This document shows positions 1 to 12,600 of a DNA stretch of 59,372 nucleotides, in pieces (positions within the stretch are counted from its first letter, which is position 1; every line of letters starts with the position of its first letter). A program made the translations under genes and the position numbers. This DNA is from Candidatus Omnitrophota bacterium (GTDB taxonomy: Bacteria; Omnitrophota; Omnitrophia; Omnitrophales; Aquincolibacteriaceae), in NCBI GenBank assembly GCA_903820505.1, contig CAIJHQ010000013.1:1-59372 (forward strand). Direction: 5' to 3'. Under the pieces are notes generated by a model, which saw nothing but the letters and a program-made list of their open reading frames with translations, was not told where the DNA came from and made no database searches.

Positions 1-3000
1 ACCACCCGGCAAGTCTCCGGTCCAACTATGTTCCACGACGCTCGTCACGTCTTTATTCCCAACCGAGATCCAACGCTCCGCAGTCCCCGCTGGCTCGGCG
101 GCAAGTTTGCCGAAAACATAGGTCATTCCGTTGATTACGGCGCGCTGCAAAGTCCCGGTGGCGTCGAACTGGGAAGGCATGACTTTGCCGTCGATGGCCA
201 AACTGTATTGACCCTGCAAAACGCCCATATTGATCAGCACGCCAATTACCTGGCTCTGCTCGCCCTCTGTCAGGAGATTCGCGTTGGTGAGGTTGGCGGC
301 CGAGGCCTGTTCGTGTTCCAGGCGGGTACCGTTAATGGTGGTGGTTGTGCCGTCCGGGTTGTTCGCCGAGATTGAAAGGTCTTTCGTTCCCAGGAACATT
401 TGGGCTCTCGCTCTGGTTGTGGAGACCCATCCGTTCTTCCCGCTGAGGATAGAGACCGAACCCGCGTTGGCACCGGCCCCGTACAATAATGTCTCCTCCC
501 GGGATATGTCGGTGGTATTTGCAGCCCAGACAGCCTTGCCGGCTTTGAAAAGGACGGTGGCGCCGGTGAAATTACCATCGCTATCGATGAGGCTCGCGGG
601 GATCTGGTATTCCGTCTTTAAAAACGCCCCGAACGCGGCGGCGGCTTGGGTGCTGAGTCCGGTCCCGAAGTCCTTTGCAAAGGTCAACGCGGTGTCGGCG
701 TCCGCGGCATTGGTCGAAGTGGTGTCATATTTGATCAGCGGCTTATTGTCGGCGTCCAAAAATTGTTTGGTCGCGGGATCATAGGTGATGTTTCCGGGGT
801 GGCCGTCGACGCCGACTAGGCCGCGGTTTCCGTCCTTGTCCTGCCAGATGTAAACGCCGGACAGGGTGGCGATCTTCGCGGTCGGGTCCACAAGAGACCA
901 GCTCATTCCGGTCTTGAAATTAGTGAAAGAAGTAAAAATATCTGCATTACCATCCACAAACCCCGTGTAGGCGACGCGTCCGTTGCCGTCCACGCCGAGA
1001 ATATAGGTTTTCGCGTTGCCCCGAGCGTCTTTGCCCTGATATCTGTATTCAAGCCGCGATGCGGTCGCAATCCCTTTGACCGGATCCCCAACATTTACTG
1101 CCTCCGTTGGTTTCACAAATTTAAAATCTGCTCCGCAAACGCTAAGAATCCTGTTATCGAGGCTCACTGCCGCGTATCCCTCGCCCGCGGTCTTGGTCAT
1201 GATCGCCTTCATGTGCCCGCCCGTATCCTCGATCCACGCGGTGGCCTTGAAGAACCCGAGCTGAACGGCGATCCCCGCCAGGGCCTCGTTCATCAAGGCA
1301 TCCAATTCGTTCCCGGCGGTCAATTGCACGACGAACCAGTCGCTCTTCATTTCTTTTCCAAATATCGTGGAGGCCGTCCCCAATTCCTTCGGCGCCAGTG
1401 TCGCGGTCTTGTACTGTCCCTCCGCAGTGCCGTACGTAACTTTAATAATGTCCTTACCGCTGGCGTCTTTTCCGGCCTTCTGTACGTCGTAAAAGAGCAA
1501 CTGACCGGCCCCGGCCGGGACAAATCCCTTTTGTCCGACAACGTTCCCCTTGGCGTCCCTGATAACGGTAACAATATCTTCACGCAGTCCACCCAATAAG
1601 GCGCTCTGCAACTGCGACATGAATGTCTGCACCCCGGCATCTGCCGGCGCCGCCAACTCGCTGACCATCTTCTGCAGCGTATCCAAGGCGCTCCGGCGCT
1701 CCGCGGGCTTATCCTTAGATGCGGCCTGGGAAATAGCCTCACTCAACGCCGGCGCTTTCTCCATAGCGGTCGCGAATCGATCCTGGCTTACATTCAACGG
1801 TAGCTCGGTCGTCTGCGAACCTTGAGCCAGAGTAAAGACGATCGAAATGTCCGCTCCCGGGACCAGGCTGAAGCGGACGCCGAGCCCCGCAAAAACGCCT
1901 CCGCCGAGGGTCGCACCGAGCGTGGGCGAAAGCAGATTAATGCCCGCCGGTTTTTCAATGGACCGCACTTCATCGACAAAAGTCTTCACGCCCGCGGCGC
2001 TCCCGAAATCAGCGCCGATGATCTTGCTCTTCACATTCTCGGTATACTTATCCGCCCCATCTTTCAGCGCCAGGGCGCTTGCCTTGAGGTCGGTTCCCGC
2101 CGGTGCGGAAAAACGGACCGGGTCCATCGTGACCGGAAAACCGTTCTTGTCCGTCGCCGTGATCCCGGAATACGTAAGGCTCAGCTGCACTTGCCCGTTC
2201 AGCGTGAACTGGGAAAGGAATATCTCCGGGCCGCCGTCGAAGGTGACGCCCATCCCGGTATCCCGCCCGCGGCTCACCGCCTCCGATTCGCTCATCACGA
2301 TGACGCCGTCCGCCGCGAAAAGAGCGGCGATAAAATTATTCTGGTCGCCTTTCTGGGTCAGGTCGTATTTCTTGGCAATCGTGCCGGCTTTTTCAATATT
2401 CCCGAAGGTCGTCGCGGTGCCGTCCTTGACGGCAAAAGAGCCGCTCAGGCGCACCTCGCCGTTCAAGCCCTTCGCCAGCACGTTCGAATATTCCACGCGG
2501 TCCGCCGTCACATTGTAGTTCCCGAATGCGGTCGCAAAACCAAGCTGCGTAAAATGGAACGCGCTGAATTGCTTGATCATGGCCCCCACCAAGGTCTGCA
2601 TACCCGCAAGCGTGCTGACGTCCTGGCCTTTAAGAACGTCCTCGAGCGCGAAGATCCCTTTTGCCGCGTCCCCCAGATTTCCGGTCGCGCCGTTCAGCGT
2701 CACGCTGCTCCCTTTGGAATCCTTCAGCGCGACATTCACGAACGAGACCGTGTTGGCCGTGAACGTGAAATCCCCGAATTTTTCGTTCTTTCCGTCGACC
2801 ATGTGGTAGAACGTGATCGTCACCTGCTTGGCGTAAAGCACCGACTCTCCTTTGCCGAGCATCGCCTGGAGCGCGGCGCCGAAATTCGTCAGATTTTCAA
2901 TATTCGTCGCGACAAATGAAAGGCTCTCGTATTTTGCGGCCAGATTCGCGATCGTCTTGACATCATGGATCGCCTCTCTGGTATTCCCAACAACGCCGCG

Positions 3001-3600
3001 AACACCGATCTGGCTTCCGTCCTTGGCATAGGCCGCAAAATCATACGTGACCGAATCCTTGGTCCAGGTCAGCTTGAAGGAGATGTTCCTGTTATTACTA
3101 TCCTTGAAGAAATCTTTGAACACCATGGAGACCGTCTGCCCGAAAAGTATGCTGCTCGGATCGCCGAGCATCAGCTGAAGGGCGTCCCCGAACGCGATGA
3201 CGCCGGCTTCCCCCATGAGATCGAAGCTTAGCGCAAGATTCTGGATCAACATCAGCGCGGCCGCCGCATCCTGGCCTCTCGCAACGGTCAGTGTGACTGA
3301 AAACGCGTTCCCGTTGAGGTCTGTAACGGTACTGCGGACATTGGTACCCTCCCGGGTGACCGTGTAGGTCATTTGCTCCCCGCGTTCGTCGATCCTGCTG
3401 AAGCGAACAGCGTCGGTTTTCGGATTATTGCGAAGCTGGTAGCCCGCCTCTTCTAGAGCCCCCGTGAGGTCCGCATAGCTCTCCGCATCCTCAAGATTCA
3501 TGACATTGCCAAAATCCGTTTTCAGCGAGAACAACGACGGGCCTTCAGTTAAAACTTTCGCGGATTGAGTCTCCGACCATTTTTTATTGAGGGTATCAAT
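1..3600 (-). other. Giant protein: C-terminal region, incomplete
   Basis: About 1,200 residues to the window edge. Between roughly 3.55 and 2.2 kb a loose unit recurs: a strand pair ending in V-x-Y/F-x-N/D, a D/N-x-x-G turn, V-x-L/F-x-G, and a long helix rich in Ala with L-x-x-F-x-x-AL, for example near 3.27, 2.93, 2.62 and 2.36 kb. From about 1.35 kb to the edge are strand-rich stretches with DKDGN and DGNGRV loops. No stop codon, autotransporter barrel, LPXTG or PEP-CTERM signal is visible, so the true C-terminus lies beyond base 1. Confidence 0.6.
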
Positions 3601-6600
3601 AACCGTTCCGGAGGTAAGATCAACCTCAGATTTCATCATGATCTCTTTCGTTCTTCCCTGGCTATCCGCATCAGAGGCCGGACCCGACACAAATAGTTCG
3701 AGTGATCCGTTCGCGGAATACCCAAGGCCGATCTTCAGACCTTTTTCGTCAGCCCACTTCTGGATACTATCCAGGGCCCTCAAATTCGCCGCCGTATATT
3801 CTTTAACCCGCTGCTCCCTCCCGGCTTCACCTTTGCCATCAGTTTTCGCCATATTTTCAGCCAGAGTTGTTGCGACTTTTAATTTCTCCATCCTCGCGGC
3901 TACCGTTTTCTGATACGCGGGAGTGGCCACAATGAAGACCGCATTGACGATCTGGTTGACGGACAATGTGAACATCGGGACCAGGAGCGCGTTGATGACC
4001 CAGCCGCTGTTGTCGCCTTCCTTCGGATTGGTCACGTTCCCGAACCCCATATCTTCCAGGACCTTCCCCATCGTGAGGCTCACCCACGCCATCGAGATCG
4101 AACCGAGCATTCCCTGGATAAGGATATGCATGAGGACTTCATGCGCGCCGTAACGTACCTGGGCGGTCGTCGCTTCCGTATCAGCCTGCTCCTGCGACGT
4201 CGACGGCGCCTTCGCCTTGGCGGCAGTGCTCTGGCTACCGTAGGAGGCGAACGCCGTCGCGATCGCGCCGAAGATTCCGGGCATGGCCTGGCGCATCATC
4301 CGCTGCCCGGCCGTCAGGTGCTGTTCGCTGTCGGGCTTGAGATTGCCGTTCTCGTCGAACTCCAGCCGCCCGCACCCGAGCGCCGCCCAGAAACCCTGCG
4401 CGGATTCCCAGCTCATCGACTGCGAAACGATGTTGCTCACGAGCGCGTTGAGGCCCGCCGCCAGCTTGCCCCCGGTGACCGGAGCCCCTTCTTTCGAAGA
4501 GATGAACTCCGCGCTTATAATGTCCTTGAACCTGCCCCAGAAGCCTTTCGGAGCCTCCTCAGGCGTTCCGCCCGCCGGCGGCTGGGTACCGGAGCGCGGA
4601 AAGATCGCACTGACGATAGATTGTACGATGAATGAAGCGAATGTAATGACAAAGGTCATCGCCACGAAACTCAACCAGCTTCCGCCGCCGCCCGGCGCAC
4701 TCGTGTCGCGGAACACGTACGTCAGGGTCCCGGTAACGACGGCGTTGACGGCCGACGTCACAGCGCCCTGCACGCACCACTCAAGAGCCCGCGACATGAG
4801 CCCGCTAGCGGCGTTACTGATCTTATCGATCACATTCATGAGCGGCTCCATCAATTCTCCGATCCCAAAACTTATGAGGCTCGAGAGGGCCGACTGCAGT
4901 GCCTGGATGAAGGAGCCCGTGGATATCCAGGTCCAGACGAACTGGATCGCCATCGCGATGACCTTGCAGATACCGCCAATGGCGTTTAAAATGGCACAGA
5001 CCACTGACACAATAGTACCGATCACCGATCCCAAAAAGGTCGCCCGGACCCTCTCATAATTGTTGGGGTCTTCCCAATTCGTCCCGGCTGCGTGGAAAAT
5101 GCCGTCCGCGGTCACGCAATTGGTCATAAACTGCCGCGTGACCTGGTGAATGTCGACGCTGCGTAAAATGCCGTGTTTGTGGTAATCGTAGATCGATTCG
5201 ATGTAGGCCAGCGAGCCGTTCGCGTTATAGACGTAGTTTTTGATGAACGTGTCGCCCTTTTCGCTGTAATTCTTGTAGACGTCCTGCATGATCTTGGCCG
5301 GGTCGTTGGGATCCGTCCATCTCTGGAAGGTGCGCGTCTTGGAGCCGTCGGCAGCGTTATAACTGAACGAGATCCATGTCGAGCCCACCCAACCGTTCGC
5401 GTTGGTCCCGAGATCGCCGGTGCCCTGGCGAATCATGATCTCCCAACTGATCGTACCGCCCGGGTTGACCGTCACGCTGTAATTGAACCAATTTTTGATC
5501 CCGGGATCGATGAACATCTGGCCTGCCCACACGACAGCTTGCAAAAGAGTCAGCAACTGGACATTGTTGGAGATCACCGCCGGGCTAGGAAAAGCGCCCG
5601 AAGTGCCTGAATTGGCGGCCTGATCGACCGCATTCGCGGTGACATAGATCAAACTGATGTAGGACATGAAGATCTCGGGATTCAACTGGCGCGCGAGCTG
5701 TATGATCTGATCGAACATGCTGCTCAGTCCGGTCAGGTCGCTCGGAGCCGTACTGATCCCGCCTGGCCCGATCAGCATCTGGTTGATGCTATTGATGATG
5801 TTATAGCTGTACCCACCCTCGACCAGCGTGATCTGGAGCTCCCCGGTCGGATTGCCTCCGGCGTCCATATCCTGGTGTCCCATGACATCGTCCTTACCGT
5901 TCGGATCGGTCAGGACCCAGTCGATCGCTGAACTGCCGTCGGCGTTGTACGTGATCGTGAAACGCTTTTCGGTGAGACCGTTGTTGGTGTAATTCCCGCC
6001 GTCGTAACGGATGTTGTGTTCGATGTAGCCCGTCATCCGGCCGTACTTGTCATAGGTCATGTCCGAGACGTTGGCACTTCGCCAGACGCCATTCCCTTCG
6101 CCGTCGAAGAAATAGTTCGCGGTATCGTAAGAAAGCGTGCGGCCGGCGGCATCATAAGTGAAGTTGGTATCGTGGCCGATCATGAAACCCTGGCCGTTGA
6201 ACTTCTGGACTTCGACGGTCCGCCCCCTCGAGTCGGTATAGGTAACGGTCTTGATAACGAGCTCGAGGGCCGCCTTGGCACCATCCGCTTTGCTGCCGTC
6301 CGCCACCCATTTGTCGTACGTCTGCTGGGCGATCACGTCGGTCGTGACACTGTAATTCTGACCGTTCACATTGTAGAACCAGTCCGTGACCCTCAAGAGG
6401 ACCGGCGTCGTCCCTCCCATGCCGAACGTTTCGGCGTGCATGGCGCGTTCCGCCCCCGCGACACCCGAAAAGTAGGTCTTGGTCTGCTCCGTTACACCCC
6501 ATCCGCCGGCGGTCAGGGTGCCGTATTTATCGGACGTGGTGTAGAGCAATGCTCCGCTATTGGAATCGTAAGTGTTGTAGTCGATGCCTGTGATATTCCC

Positions 6601-9600
6601 CGCGGGGTCGTAGTTCGTGGTCGAAAAGAGCCGGCCATTCACGTAATCCTGAACGGACTTCTGTTTTCCGTCCCTGTATTTCGTTTCCGTATAATCGATC
6701 AGGCCGTCCGCGCCGTAGTGAAAATACGTCTTTTCCCCGGTAAGCACATCCCGGCTGTACAACGTGCGGCCGCCCGCGCCGATCTTGGTTATTGATGCAA
6801 GATGAAAGTTCCCCTCGTTCAATTTTTCTTGTTTTTTATATAATTCCAGGGCTTTGTTATACGCCGCCAACTGTTCCGGAGTCGCGTTCTCCGGTTTCAC
6901 CGGCGGCAGGATTTTGCCTCTCACGTAGTTCTTGATCCATTTCAGATTTCCGTTCTTGTCATAAATGTATTTGGAATAACTCAGCCGTTTCCCGGCATCC
7001 GCACCAGTCTTTCCCCAGGTCTCCGTCCGCAGGAGTTTTCCGGTCGCGTCATAGATCGAGAAACTCGTGGTGGACAGGGCGGCATCGTAATAGGCCTCGC
7101 GAAGCGTGTGCCACTCCCCGTGTCTCATGAACTCAAGGCGGAGCATTTGGACGGGACGCATGACGACGCTTCCCAAAGCCCCCGTGGTGTGGCCTAGCCA
7201 CAGCGAAAGCTTGAACTTTCCATTTTGAAATTTTTCCCACTGCTTCGCGGTCATTAAAGATTTGGAGAAATTTACCCACTTGCCGTCGATCTTCACCCGA
7301 TAGCTTCCGTCGGCTAACCGTTTCACCGCATCCGGCGGAAGATCCTGGATCCGCTTATAGAACGTGAGACCTGTTCCGGCGTCGAGCGTGGCGAAATAAC
7401 CGTCGAACAACGTGTCCCGTTCGTGAGGGGTCGCGGTGAGATACCTGATATACTTCCCGAACTGCTTCAATGTGTTGACGAGCCCTTGAAAGTTAATTTC
7501 AAGCGGAGCCACCTGCAAGGGCGGAACCGCGGCCGGCGCTCCCGTCGAATCGGTCAAGCCGCCGAGCTGAAGGTCCGTGTCCCCAAGAACATGACTGCCA
7601 GGACCTTCCGTATCCCCCGGGCCCCGACCCGCCATGTCATCGCCGCCCAGAGCCGTCTCACCAAAATGAAATCTCATAATTTGTGTGTCCGTGAGGTTCG
7701 CAAGCGTGGCCAACGCGGCAGCCGGATCTATCAACGATACGAGATAAGCTCTGCAGGTCTTAAATGCCTGGTACATCGGCTCGTTGGGCATGATCCATTT
7801 GTCTGTGTGGGCGTTTTTTTCTCCGGTGTGGTTGAACAAGATCGTATCGGTTTCGATCTTTCCTATCACTTCAGTCAACTTATCGATCGCAGCCTGAATA
7901 AATAATACAGCCGCCTTAGCCTTATCCCGGGCATTCTTTAATTTCGTTTGCGTTCCCGCATCTAAAACCGTGGGTTTACCGGCCGCCACCCACAAGTCAT
8001 AGGCTGCATCGTAAAAATCCTGTGCGTGTCCGATAAGATCGGTAGCGCCCGTGCCGGTCACGACCGGATTGCCATTTGCATCTAATTTGACACCGAGTTT
8101 ACTGTTCACGGTTGCCGCGGCCTGCTTCAAAGTATCGTACCGCAGATAGGTCGCTCCCGACGTTTGCATCCAGCTGTCGGTTTTCACCGTATTTCCGTTC
8201 GTATCCGTCACGGTTTTGGAATAAATGTCCGCGTTCCCAGCCGCATCGCTCGTCATGGTCCTTGTAAAATGAACGCCTCGATCGTTGTAAAGTTCCTGTT
8301 GGACCCACTTCCATTGCGACTTATCAACACTATCACCCGCTTTCGGATCACCGGGTCTCACCGTACCGATGTGAAGGTTCCCGTCAATCGGGGGATCATT
8401 GGCGGGCGGCCGTTTCACCGCACAACCGGAACCCGTAGGCCCGCATAGTGCACCGGAGCCCGTTCTCACTTCTATCCACCCCGTAGCCTCTCCCGTATCG
8501 CTCCAGTCTTTGATCGTCACACGCCAGCTGCCACCGCCGCGGGCGACCGTTTTGTCATAAGCTATTAATTTGCCGCCATCATAATCGAAATTTTTAAGGA
8601 AGGTGTTGCAGCCGCTGGCGGTCAAACTTGACCCGCCGCCGTCCGTACAGCCCTGCGAGTCCGCAACACGCTGGCCCTGTGCGTTGTATACGGTCTTCGA
8701 CCATCGATGGCCTGCGTTATCAGCATTGAGCGCGCTCAAAGTCACGGACATTCGGCCGTCATCGGAAAACCAGGTGTGGTATTGCGACGCGACGATCTCG
8801 GTACGATGTTCATAGCCCCGCCTGCCTTCGAACATCGTCCTGATCCCGTCACTTGATTCCGACTTCCACATGCGGAACCCTTCGCCGGCAGCCTTGTAAT
8901 AGTACGTAGTTATACTGACAACACCGCCGCCCATGCCTAAGTTATCCGTCGTTTTCTTAACGCCGTCGCCGTCGTAATGAGACACGGCCGTCCTCTTGCC
9001 GAACATATAGTCGGTAGTGGTTTCAAGCTTGCCGTTGACGCCGTAAGCGTACGTCGTCCTGCTTCCGGAATCATCATTGGTGGTCTCGACAATGCGTCCG
9101 TTCTTGTACGTGGAATGCGAAGTCCCGGCCTTACCCGTGGTCGTTGAGCTCGCGATCTGGTTGCTGTCGTAGGAATTCACGGTTTCGGTGCTTAGAACTT
9201 GCCCGCCGCTCTCATCGTAACGCACGATCCTGTCGACCTTTTTGCCGCCATCCTGATAATACGTAATGCTTTCCCGTATATTTCCCTTGTAATAGCTCTC
9301 CGTGCGCAGCAGTGTCGCTCCCGAATAAACATAATTGATCCGGGTGAACTCCGACCGGACTCCCTTGAAATATTCCATCGCGTAGTCCACTTGCGACCCG
9401 TACAGCGGATCGTACTTGTAGAACGTTTCCCGGGTATCACCTTCCTTTGTGGACACCAGGTAGCTCTGGACCTTACTGCTGCGATCATAGGTGTAGTCGG
9501 TCCTCACGCCGTTCTGAGTGGAGTAGGCGGTGGTACCGTCACCGAAATAATGCGTTGTGATCGGGAACTCCACGCTCCCGCCGGATTCCACAGACGTGTT

Positions 9601-12600
9601 GATGACACCCCTGTTGTAATCGGTCACGGTCGTCGATCCGGAGTCCACGTTCTTGCGCGAACTGGAAGTCATCGTTTTCCGGCCGATGCCGTCGTAGTAA
9701 AAAGTCTCGGTACTTGCAAGCGTTTTGCCGTCGATAGAATAGGAACGCGTCACATGAACGTCTTTGCCGTTATGAAAATAGTCTGACTCGGAAATGATCT
9801 TGCCGGAAGAATTGCGGGTTACCGTACCGGTCAAAGTATGACCGGAATATATATATTGGGTGACATTGACCCTGTTTGCGCCGGAGTCATCGTCATACAG
9901 CACGTCGGCACTCGCGACGACGGCGGAATCCTTCAGACCGCCAACTTTCTTATAATCGACCTTGCCCAGCCAACCGCCGTTCGCCACTGCTTCATGGGCC
10001 CCGGTATAACCGTTCATGATCTGCATGCCTGTCACTCTACCGTTGCACGTGCGGATCGAAGCCACCTGGTCCGACTGCATGGTCTCGCCTCTAAAATCGT
10101 TAGCATAGACGTAGGTTTCGATCTCAACCTTTCCGACCGGGTTGTCCACCCAATAACTGTACTGCTGAACATAATCAATGACTTTTCCGCCGGCACGGTA
10201 AAATGTCTTGGAAACCACCTGACCGCCGTCCGTCGTGATCATATGATCAAGATATTTGCCGCTGTAATAGCAAGTACTGACGGTGTCGAGAGTCCCGCCG
10301 CTGTAATTCTTGATGGTCGCCTGACGCTCGTCGCCGCGGCCTCCGGAATAAAATGCCTCAGAGACGAGGCCTTCCCCGCTTTCGGATGTCGTTGTTTTAT
10401 TCAGCACGCCGCCGCCATAATCGTTCTCCGTCGTTGTGACAGAACCGTCAACGTTGTGATAGACCGTTCTCACTTCAGCACGGCCTCGATTATTGACATA
10501 ATCATCCTGACGGATATACCAGGTGCCGTCCGTGAGATTGTCAAACCGCGTCGTGAGTTCGCCCGTCTTTGTCTGCCGCAATCTTTGATATTCGCTCCCT
10601 TTCCCGCCGCTGGCGGTTAACCGGTAGGAAACGATCAACGTGGCCCCGCCGCCCTCCTCCGTTTGCTCCGAGATGCTCGCGACCGTCGAGAAATTCATCT
10701 CCTCGTAGGTGGTGATCTCGCTCTTTTTGTTGGTGATCTTCACGGTCACCGAGGGCCCGCCGTCGATATTGCCCTTGCTTCCGCCCGAGTTCACAAAATA
10801 ATTCGCACTGTGGACCCTGTCGCCGTCGCCGTAAATGTCCAGCGATTCCGTAATAGAAATAACAGCCCCGTCCCTGAAGCTGTTGTCCCTGTACCCTTTG
10901 GTCTGGACCGCCAATTCCGTTGTGTTGACTCCGGCCGTCAGGCCCGCCTTATCGTTCAGCTTGATCTGAACGCTGTAGCTTGGATCCTTATCCTGTCCGT
11001 TCAAAACGTTCCAGCTCTTCGTACGAACCACCGATCCGTCCCCTTCCACATCCAGCTGAATACTGTGAGAGGTCCTTATTTGGTTAGCAGCGTTGAACGC
11101 ATTTTCAAAACCCGTGATCTCTTTGGCGAGTTCGGCGTTACTTCCCAAACCGGCCCCAAGATCGGCTTGGTCATTCAGTTCTTTTTGCTCTGTCCAGGTG
11201 TATTCCTCGGGGCTGTGCCAATTGTGTGATTTGCTCCTGACGATCTTTCCGTCATCATTGACATCCAATTGCCACGTTTCGGTCTTCCAGGCCGGATTAA
11301 GGTTGAACGCCTTGTCGTATGTCCTGACGTGCGACAAGTCACCGCCCCCATCCGGAAGGCTTCCGAGCAATGCCGCGCGCAGAGCAGCGTTCTGGATCTT
11401 TAACTGTTCGGACCAGGTGACCTTGCCCGTTGCCTTGTCCTCGGACATTGTCCGGACCAGCGACTGGTCGCCCTTGACATCAAGTTGGTAGACGTCGCTC
11501 TTGAGCCCCGTATCACCGCCCGCGAGCATATGCCCCGAAGCGTCGTAAGTTTTGATCCGTACCACGCTCTCCGTGCTGGATTCCCCGGAGCGCAAAAGTT
11601 GCGGTTTCAAAGCGGAATTCGGAAGCTCCTGTTGCTCGATCCACTCGATTTTCCCGCTCCTGAGGTTCTCGGACCGCATGCGCACGAGAGACCCGTCCCC
11701 GTTCACGTCGATCTGGGCGATCCTTGTTTTCGCAAGGGGCGGAGAAGACAGAGCGGCCCTATCTTGGGCCAATGCGAAAGGCGGCGCGGTGTAGGTGGTG
11801 GAAACCGTGACATCCTCGGGACTTCCGGTGCCGCCAAGTTGCGTGCGGAGCGTCGCGTCATGGGAAACTTCCTGGATGGCCCACTTCAGATCGGGATCGC
11901 TGTCGTTAAAATCGCCGTTCTTATAGTTCGAAACGATGAACGTCCGCCCAGTCTTCACGCCTTGGGCGTCCACTTCCTCCATGGACCTTGAATACTCCGT
12001 ACCGTCGCCGGGCGTAAAACCGTACCCCAATTTGCTCGCGACCTTGGTCCATTTTCCGGTCGCTCCGAAATGCGCTCCGTAAGGTTCCGCAATGCTGGTC
12101 GATCTGGTCAGCGAACCGCTCGAGAATGTATTATCCGTATAGCCGCTTACGGAATAAGTCACGTCATTATCGACCATTTGACAACTGTATTTGCTCTTGC
12201 CGTCCGCTCCTCCGGTCTTTTCAGCGAATCCCGTGTTCAGATTCGAAATGACCTTGCTCCAAGTACCCGTCTTTCCCTCTATGGTTGCGTTCTTGAGCTC
12301 GAACTGCTTCGAGAGTTTGGGTCTTTCGATCGTTCCCGTAATATCCGTCCCGTAATCGATAAGGAAGGTCCAGCCGGTTTTGTGTCCACCGGTGTCAACC
12401 TCGGCAAGCTGGCGGCTATATTCGGTCACATTGGCGACAGCTGTAAACCCAGCGCCGAGATTCGTGGCGGACCTTGCCCAATCCCCCGTCTTGCCTTCAA
12501 AAGTCTGGTTCCGCTCCTGGACCTGTATGGAGCGTTCCCATGGCGCTGCGGTATTGTCGCGACTTGCCGTTCGCGTTTCGAGTCCGTTGCGGGACGTCAC

